Origin: Thelonectria olida
Taxonomy: Eukaryota > Ascomycota > Sordariomycetes > Hypocreales > Nectriaceae
Assembly: GCA_020736575.1 (NCBI GenBank)
Contig: JAGPYM010000015.1
Span: 558,001 to 622,000, forward strand
DNA: 64,000 nt
Direction of reading: 5' to 3'
Of this stretch, positions 58,158 to 64,000 are shown piece by piece (position 1 is the stretch's first letter; each line of letters starts with the position of its first letter). The notes beneath the pieces are model-generated. The model was not told the origin of the DNA and did not search any database. It was given only the letters and a program-made list of their open reading frames with translations. A program made the translations under genes and the position numbers.

Positions 58158-59201
58158 CTTCAATTTTGTGCAACCGTTTTCTGGTCTTAAGTGATGATGG
58201 GATATATAAATGAGGATGAGAGTACGAATGAGTGAAAATGATAGAAACAATGAATGGCCGCTTGAGAACTTCTTTATATACTTCTTTGAATATGAAAAAT
58301 GAAATAGAATGTCGTGATGTATAAAACGATGGCCGCGTATCCCATTGTCGTGGAATGGCCTGTTGAGGCACGGTAGTTGCACGATGCCAGGCACGGGTGA
58401 GTATCAGATTGATGAGAAACGAATCTTCTTTAACGGGGCCCATATCCAGTTTTGTGCTCTATTGCAGCGGTATAGCACTATAACCTAGTTTTCTATGTAG
58501 TTAAATATCCTCATGTCTTCACATGTTAGATTTAACACAGGACGACTAGAACCAAGGTCCGCGTGGCTTTTTAGTTGCTCCATGCGGAAAGCACTTTTGA
58601 CTGATGGGCTGGGGCGGTCTGCTGACCTTTGCAATAAGGAGTTCTTCTCGCCTGGCAATATCCCATCCTTCGTCTATAAGTTTTAGGTCAGGATTGGCCC
58701 CTGCTCATATTTACATAGGTAGACGTATCCCTCCCGTTTGGTAGACTTGCGCTCGTTTTTATGCGCAATTTAGCGAGAGGTGATGGACAGGCCAGTTTCG
58801 ACAACGCCATGAAGAGGCCATTTATTTGGCGATAATTCCAATGCAACGCTGGTTTTGGACGACGCCCGGCATGGTCCCTGGTTCTTTGCAGACTGGTGAT
58901 GCGAGAGCTTGTCGCAAGTCTCGCCATGCTCATGTAGGTATTGAGAAGGGCACAACGCGGCTTTCGCTTGGCATGTGATTATTACGCTCAAAAATGATGG
59001 ACGGTATTAACGGCAACGAACGGTTGGGAAATGGTGCAAAGTGATGTGAGTGAGTTTACATATGTTTGATATTTTTGGCTCCGTTGAGGCTCTTGAATAC
59101 CAGATGGCGTGTCTAAGTCTCACTCTTTTCGCTGCGGTTCGTTGGCGTTTCTCGATTCCAATACTCTCCATCGATATTAAGCAACTGATGTATCAATTGG
59201 C
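58158..59201. other. Intergenic region
   Basis: About 1.04 kb upstream of the beta-helix start and downstream of the Gfo/Idh gene. The beta-helix frame runs on upstream without stop to a TTG at 58392-58394, but the signal peptide at 58157 supports the shorter start. No other gene supported. Confidence 0.5.
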
Positions 59202-60209
59202 CTACTCGCTTTGTCTCTTGATATCCGCCTCCCACTCGGTCAACAAACCCATAATTTCCACCGAGCTCGACCAGCTTGGTGAGGGACGCTGCGCTTCCTT
59301 CACACGGGCGGCCAAGCACTCCTCGACACGTCGTACCTGACAGCCAAAGGCGTCAAGCTGTGCATGAACAATGATCTCTTCGACAGATCCACCGTACGTC
59401 TTGATTTCCATAATGTTATCGCCAGCCACCGGCAGCCACGGGTTCGTCTTGAACCGGAGAGATGCCTTGTCACCATGAATGACAAACCCAAAGTCGTTTC
59501 CGAACGTATCCGTCGATTGGATATTTCCCAATACGCCGTTGCCGAATCGCACTGTTAATGAAGCGTCTCTCACGTGGAGAGCTCCTTCGGTCGACACATT
59601 CCCCAGGCCAGAGACTTGTCTCGTCTGGAAGGCACCGGAGCCAAAGGCCATTTCCATGATGAAATGCAGCAAGGAAACTGGGTAGCAGCCGAGATTGTAT
59701 ATGGTTCCCATGCCGAGCGGGTTCGCCTTGCGCCAGATGTTGGCGGCGTAGTAACCAGACACTCCGGAGATTCGTCCTAGGGTGCCAGAGCGAATGACTT
59801 CGGCCAGCTTTTCCATCAGGGGATGGCACAAGTACATCAACCCCTCGAGAAAGAAGACGTTTGCCTCTCGCACGGCCTCGATCATGGCCTTCGAGTCTTC
59901 CATGGTTGTGGCCAGCGACTTTTCTGATAGAATCGGCTTGCCACGCTTGGCCGCAGCAACCGTGGCCGATGCATGCATGTGGCTGGGCAGACCGACATAG
60001 ACGACGTCGACATCGGCGTCGTCGAGTAGCTCATCGATTGTTTGATACTTCTTGGAGACGCTGTGCTTGTCGGCAAAGGCGCCGAGACGAGTCGCGTCAC
60101 GCCCAAAGACGGCTTCGATGCGTGAGCCAGGGCTCTCGGCGATGGCCTTGGCCACGGTATTGGAGATGAAGCTTGTGCCCAGGATGCCCCAGCGCAGCAT
60201 TTTGGTCAT
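59202..60209 (-). CDS. Gfo/Idh/MocA family NAD(P)-dependent oxidoreductase
   Basis: A single exon of 335 residues from ATG 60207-60209. The N-terminal Rossmann fold starts RWGILGTSFISNTVAKAI (GxxxxI type) and continues with VFGRD and DVVYVGLPSHMHA. The usual active-site EKP is EKS here (ILSEKSLATT), keeping the Lys but not the Pro. A YLCHPLMEKLAEVIRSGTLG helix and GTIYNLGCYPVSLLHF match the dimeric dihydrodiol dehydrogenase / xylose dehydrogenase branch. Such enzymes oxidise or reduce sugar or diol carbons with NADP. No partner gene is next to it. The Pro-to-Ser change occurs in some members and is not by itself evidence of loss. Confidence 0.9.
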   Translation of the reverse strand: MTKMLRWGILGTSFISNTVAKAIAESPGSRIEAVFGRDATRLGAFADKHSVSKKYQTIDELLDDADVDVVYVGLPSHMHASATVAAAKRGKPILSEKSLATTMEDSKAMIEAVREANVFFLEGLMYLCHPLMEKLAEVIRSGTLGRISGVSGYYAANIWRKANPLGMGTIYNLGCYPVSLLHFIMEMAFGSGAFQTRQVSGLGNVSTEGALHVRDASLTVRFGNGVLGNIQSTDTFGNDFGFVIHGDKASLRFKTNPWLPVAGDNIMEIKTYGGSVEEIIVHAQLDAFGCQVRRVEECLAARVKEAQRPSPSWSSSVEIMGLLTEWEADIKRQSE

Positions 60210-60515
60210 GGCTGTGGAAGAATGGCTTGGTCAAAGGTCAATCTGAGTGAAGGTTGTTTCCCCGCGCATTCATTCACCGTTGACTAGAAATTTGAAAACG
60301 GTGCTCGGCGGTGACCGATGGCACGCTACACGAGCATTAATAATCACACCTCGGGATCATCAAAGGATGAGATCCACAACCCTCAATAACCTGTCTGGGT
60401 AGGTCCAACGATCATCGCACTTTGTAAGCATGAGCCTGAATGAGGCCAATTTTCTCAGAGTGCACCACGCTTCCTTCAACCTACCGCGTGTATCTAGAAC
60501 ATGTTCATGCTACCC

Positions 60516-61831
60516 TCAAGTGATTCTAATTCTAGCAGCTATACCAAAGTGATCGCTGAACCAAGACTCCCTCTTGATGCGTCTCACCTCGTGGCTTTTC
60601 AGGAAACCAAGCCTTTCAAGAGTCTTAAACCGTTCTTCCGAGGCATATTCCTTGTGCGGTCTCGTAACAGTCTGTCCGCTCCCAACTTCTATCTGCTCAC
60701 TCTGAAGCTCCCAAGCCTCGACCTCGGTTTTCAACCCGACCCCCAAAATGCTTGATTCTGCTCGTTGAGTCTGGCGCGTCTCTCACTGAGAGTGTTTCGA
60801 CGGCGCCCGAATAGAAGAATTTGTCCATTCGCTTCGACTCCCGGCCCTGGGGAGATTGGTAGCGCCGTGTGTTGCCGGCTCCCTGAGATGACTCCAGACT
60901 AGCGTCTTCCCAGATGTCATTCAGATTCACCTGTTCCTGCCGGTGGTAATCATGCTCTGGAGGGCTAATAGCGTTCATGTCGCCCCCTACTATGCCGGCG
61001 GCAACTCTGTGGCTTGACGTGGTTGACCCTTTCAGTAAATCGGAGATGACAGCCAGCTGTCCTAGGCGGTACTCTTTGCCCTTCCACAGTGACTCCAGAT
61101 GTGTGGTGCAAAAGCGGACACACTGCTACTGGCCACCTGCTTTATGTTCGCTGGTATGCATGTCGACTGCGAGAACGTCGCGCCCCATGGTGGCAACGAG
61201 AGGCACGCGGAAACAGTCCAATACTGGCAACCCCCTGGATACCATCATAGTAGTGAAGTAGGGCGCCGCCTGAGTAGAATGGTCCAAAACCGAGTTTTTT
61301 TCTAAGGGTCACTGCTCGGGAACACTCTGGAGGTGTAATATCAGAGAGAATGAAGTTGTGCTGGCCCCACGGATGCTTGAGAATGGTAAGAAGCAATGGA
61401 GGAGATATTTCTTGGAGCATGGGAACCTGATGTTCAGTGTCGGTGCCGAAGGCCCTTTCCAGGTGGTTCAAAGCAGAAAGTGTCCGAGCTGCAGGATCCG
61501 GGCTTGACCAATCCATGTTCCACGATGCCATCGTCAGAATGCTTCCGCGTTTCAAGCCCGGGCTCGTGTGAGCGGGAAGCCCCGAGGTTGACGAATTGCG
61601 GTGATAGATAAAAGGTTCAACTCGCTTCAGGGTGATCAGGGATTGCGATATGTGTCCCTTTGTTGCCAGTTTTTGGAGATGTAGTTGCCCATCGACTGGT
61701 TCGATGTGACTCGAGGAATTAATGGACGGGCACATTGGCCCCGAAATGAAGGGGGATTTCGCTTTGTGCCAGAACTGAAGCCCGATCATGGGTGATCCGC
61801 GGCTGAGTAACATGGGGCGTCGAATAAACAT
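60516..61831 (-). pseudogene. Inactivated endonuclease/exonuclease/phosphatase-family gene
   Basis: The gene runs from ATG 61829-61831 to TGA 60516-60518 and keeps the EEP plan: SILTMASWNMDW (first metal-site Asn/Asp), MLQEISPPLL (catalytic Glu), FCTTHLESL, IVGGDMNAI, MDKFFYSG and ESWFSDHFGI (final Asp-His). Two lesions break it: an in-frame TAG at 61136-61138 between the strand ending HKAGGQ and QCVRFCTTHLES, and a frameshift at the C5A4 run 60740-60748 after RIKHFG. A third frame change near 61270-61312 can be explained by a 43-nt intron with gtgacc/tactcag ends. Intact relatives are TDP2-like or sphingomyelinase-type phosphodiesterases. Catalytic residues on both sides of the stop remain, so loss looks recent; sequencing error is possible. 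Confidence 0.75.
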
Positions 61832-62236
61832 TCCGAGTTGCAGTCTGGTTGAAGAGGTAGGGAGGGAATTATTTTGATGGAGAGTGTGAGGCAGCAGGCT
61901 GTTTATATCGCTCCTCGAACAAGGTGTGCAACTTCAAGCTACTCCACGAATTCTATTCTATAGAGTTAACACTTTCAACGCTTTGAGTCTTTGGTAGGTT
62001 TACCTCAGCAAGGTTCGAGACTGCAAACTAGACATTGTCCAGCTGAGGTTTGAAAAGCCTCAGAAAGGTTCAATTTCTTTAGGATTAAAGGTTCAGGCAT
62101 CAGCCTTATTCTAAGCCACCACTAAATAAAGCACCTTAGGTCAGTTGGTACTTAGGAATGAGGAACTCCTAAGACAAGATGCTGCCCTAAAGCCGTTGCA
62201 CACTTGTGTGTCTGCTAGGGTCTCAAGACAAGGACG
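61832..62236. other. Intergenic region
   Basis: About 400 bp between the EEP pseudogene start and the ankyrin gene stop, both minus. It contains an imperfect cctcag/ctgagg palindromic patch near 62005-62060; no gene. Confidence 0.4.
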
Positions 62237-64000
62237 TCACTCCTTTTCTGGAAGCCCGATAAATTTGCCCTTCACGTCGTCGATTCTTCGCAGATATCTT
62301 GCAACTTCTGCCGGTCCCCTTTGCCGTACCAGGTCAGGGACAATGGTCTCGTCCAACGACAGCGCCAGCTGCCTCGCCGTCATGCCTCCATCCATGACCT
62401 TTGCGTACGCCTCCAACGACACACCCAGCCAAGCCGACAAAAGCTTGCGTTGCACATAACCCAGTGCCCTCTTCACTATCGACTGGTGCGACGACCCTAT
62501 CGGTATATCAGGATCCGCCCCGGCCGCGAGGAGCGCGTCCACCGCCCCGACCCGCAACTTCATAACGGCTACGTGTAGCGCCGTTAACCCACTCTCGCTT
62601 GGGTTGAGCAGCGTTTTCGCCAAGCCTTCCCTCTTGTAATGATCTAGTAACATTTGCAGAGTGTTGCTGTTGAACTCATATAGCCTCACGGGGAACGGCG
62701 ACCCGGGTTCCACCTCATATACCGACCCGACCGAGACGGCGAGGTCCAAGACAGAATTGCCGGCCGTGCTGACGACGGGCGATGGCGTAGAGGGTGCGTG
62801 CTCGAGTAGCCATTGCGCGGCGGCGCTGGAGCTGTGGTTGTTGAAGGCCACCAGCCCGCCAAGCGTCGTCAGCGCGATGCCCCCGCGGGAGAGTAGGCCT
62901 GAGGAGTGGGCGGGCTCGTCCACGGCAGCACCGTGGCGAAGGAGCACGGCTGCCACACCGTAGAAGTGCCGGGTGATGGCGGCGGAGAGAGGAATGTCGT
63001 CGTGGGCGCCGTGGGCGTTTACAAGCTCCCGGGCCGTGTCCGGGGGCAGCTGGTCGAGGATGGAGTTGACGAAATACGGATCGGGGTGCGCAGCTGCAGC
63101 GAGGCCGATGATGGAGCTGAACTGGGTCGAGACCCTGGCCTTGGCGAGAATGGTGTCTTTGCGAAAGAACTTGGCAGCTCTCTGGGCTTCTGGCGAGTCG
63201 TTGACGCCCTCGATTGTCGGGATGCCGACCGAGGCATTGGGCCCTGCAAGACCCAGAAGAAGAGAGAAAACGGGCCTTTGCCCCAGAGCAAGAGCAAGCT
63301 GGACGGGGAGATGGTTTGCGGTGCCATTGGGCAGAGGATTCGTCAGGAAGGGCAAGGTCTCGTCAGGATACGAGGACACAAGATACTGCGTAATCGAGAG
63401 GTCACGGCTCAGAATCGAGTGGAAAATGGCGCTGTGCAGGTCATATGTGACACGGGAAAAACTTTCAGTGCTGAGACCCGCGAGAATGTCGATGGACCGC
63501 TGCATCTCGGAGACGTACGCAGCGCCGTGGATGCCGATGCGCATGTGCAACGGAAGCGGCGCAACCGCATTGCCTAGGAACGACTCTTCGGTGAACTTCC
63601 CCTCTGACATCTTCCACGAGTGCGGTGCCGCTGACTGCATCGTGGGTGGTTTTGTGACAGCCACTTTTAGCATTTCGAACGCGCTCTCCAAGTTGTTTGC
63701 AAAAGGCAGCGGACTGTCTCTCCAGCTTGGCACATAGGGAAAGTAGTCTGCCTCGAGGAACATGCGTATGAATGCTGTTCGATGCGCCAGACATGCGAAA
63801 GCCATAGCCGACGCGTTCTTCTTTGTGAGCAGATATGGGTTGGCTCCCAATGTCAACAGTACCTTGGCTGCAGCTGGTGCGTTTCGTTGAACAGCTCGAC
63901 AGAGAGGTGTGCCTGGTGCTACGGAGCTGCGAAAATGAGCGTTGAATATCTTGTTCTCGTTGCATTCAAGTTCGAGACTGGCGCCATTGCTGACCATCAT
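62237..64000 (-). CDS. Ankyrin-repeat protein, C-terminal part (5' end outside window)
   Basis: The frame is open from the window edge to TGA 62237-62239, giving 587 residues. The Met codons at 63995-64000 are probably internal, since the edge cuts an ankyrin repeat (VSNGASLELE, then GTPLCRAVQRNAPAAAKVLL). Further repeats are LTLGANPYLLTKKNASAMAFAC, VAAVLLRHGAAVDEPAHSSG and, near the end, ESGLTALHVAVMKLRVGAVDALLAAGADPDIP. The middle is helical without clear repeats. The C-terminus (MTARQLALSLDETIVPDLVR) ends the array. No effector domain is visible in the part shown. It differs from the giant ankyrin protein at 40.9-46.3 kb and shows no coiled-coil tail. Confidence 0.85.
   Translation of the reverse strand: MMVSNGASLELECNENKIFNAHFRSSVAPGTPLCRAVQRNAPAAAKVLLTLGANPYLLTKKNASAMAFACLAHRTAFIRMFLEADYFPYVPSWRDSPLPFANNLESAFEMLKVAVTKPPTMQSAAPHSWKMSEGKFTEESFLGNAVAPLPLHMRIGIHGAAYVSEMQRSIDILAGLSTESFSRVTYDLHSAIFHSILSRDLSITQYLVSSYPDETLPFLTNPLPNGTANHLPVQLALALGQRPVFSLLLGLAGPNASVGIPTIEGVNDSPEAQRAAKFFRKDTILAKARVSTQFSSIIGLAAAAHPDPYFVNSILDQLPPDTARELVNAHGAHDDIPLSAAITRHFYGVAAVLLRHGAAVDEPAHSSGLLSRGGIALTTLGGLVAFNNHSSSAAAQWLLEHAPSTPSPVVSTAGNSVLDLAVSVGSVYEVEPGSPFPVRLYEFNSNTLQMLLDHYKREGLAKTLLNPSESGLTALHVAVMKLRVGAVDALLAAGADPDIPIGSSHQSIVKRALGYVQRKLLSAWLGVSLEAYAKVMDGGMTARQLALSLDETIVPDLVRQRGPAEVARYLRRIDDVKGKFIGLPEKE

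Noticed and set aside
1..64000. The whole window as one biosynthetic gene cluster
   Set aside because: Tailoring-type enzymes are spread over 50 kb among unrelated genes, and no PKS, NRPS, terpene synthase or prenyltransferase is present.

Overview
This window reads as a stretch of nuclear DNA from a filamentous ascomycete (Pezizomycotina, most likely a Sordariomycete). The grounds are many short introns (about 45-90 nt) with CTRAY-type branch points and YAG acceptors, two Zn2Cys6 regulators, LaeA-like methyltransferases, a PTH11-type receptor, an allantoate-permease-type MFS carrier and ankyrin/AIG1-like proteins. Gene models below were assembled by hand by joining reading frames across introns and testing phase. 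No RNA gene, CRISPR array, virus or intact transposon was recognised.

Layout. 0-1.2 kb: 5' part of a FLC/TRP-type channel (minus strand, cut by the window edge), then 2.7 kb without a convincing gene. 3.8-7.6 kb: an extended SDR reductase and a Zn2Cys6 regulator. 7.7-12.7 kb: three methyltransferase genes in 5 kb, two of them LaeA-like and divergently transcribed. 13.7-17.4 kb: secreted DUF1961 protein, NmrA-like protein, GNAT acetyltransferase. 18.5-23 kb: MFS carrier plus Zn2Cys6 regulator, with a CGG/CCG inverted repeat upstream of the carrier. 23.5-25.3 kb: secreted protein of unknown family. 25.3-30.6 kb: nearly gene-free. 30.6-36.2 kb: fungal multi-TM protein, GMC alcohol oxidase, PTH11-like receptor. 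38.3-46.3 kb: a membrane-anchored AIG1-like GTPase beside a 1,749-residue ankyrin protein. 47.2-49.2 kb: broken PD-(D/E)XK-like gene and a DUF5071 protein. 49.9-53.2 kb: convergent P450 and wax-synthase-type acyltransferase. 54.9-61.8 kb: fourth methyltransferase, bacterial-looking secreted beta-helix protein, Gfo/Idh/MocA dehydrogenase, and an inactivated endonuclease/phosphatase-family gene. 62.2-64 kb: part of a second ankyrin protein.

The region looks like accessory genome: tailoring-type enzymes (P450, acyltransferase, four methyltransferases, oxidase, SDR) without a PKS, NRPS or terpene synthase, plus transport/regulator pairs, secreted proteins, signalling proteins and decaying genes. 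The most unusual signals are an apparent excess of GC-AG introns (five in four genes), donor-type switches at conserved intron positions between paralogous methyltransferases, the GTPase/ankyrin neighbourhood, and the intronless secreted beta-helix protein.
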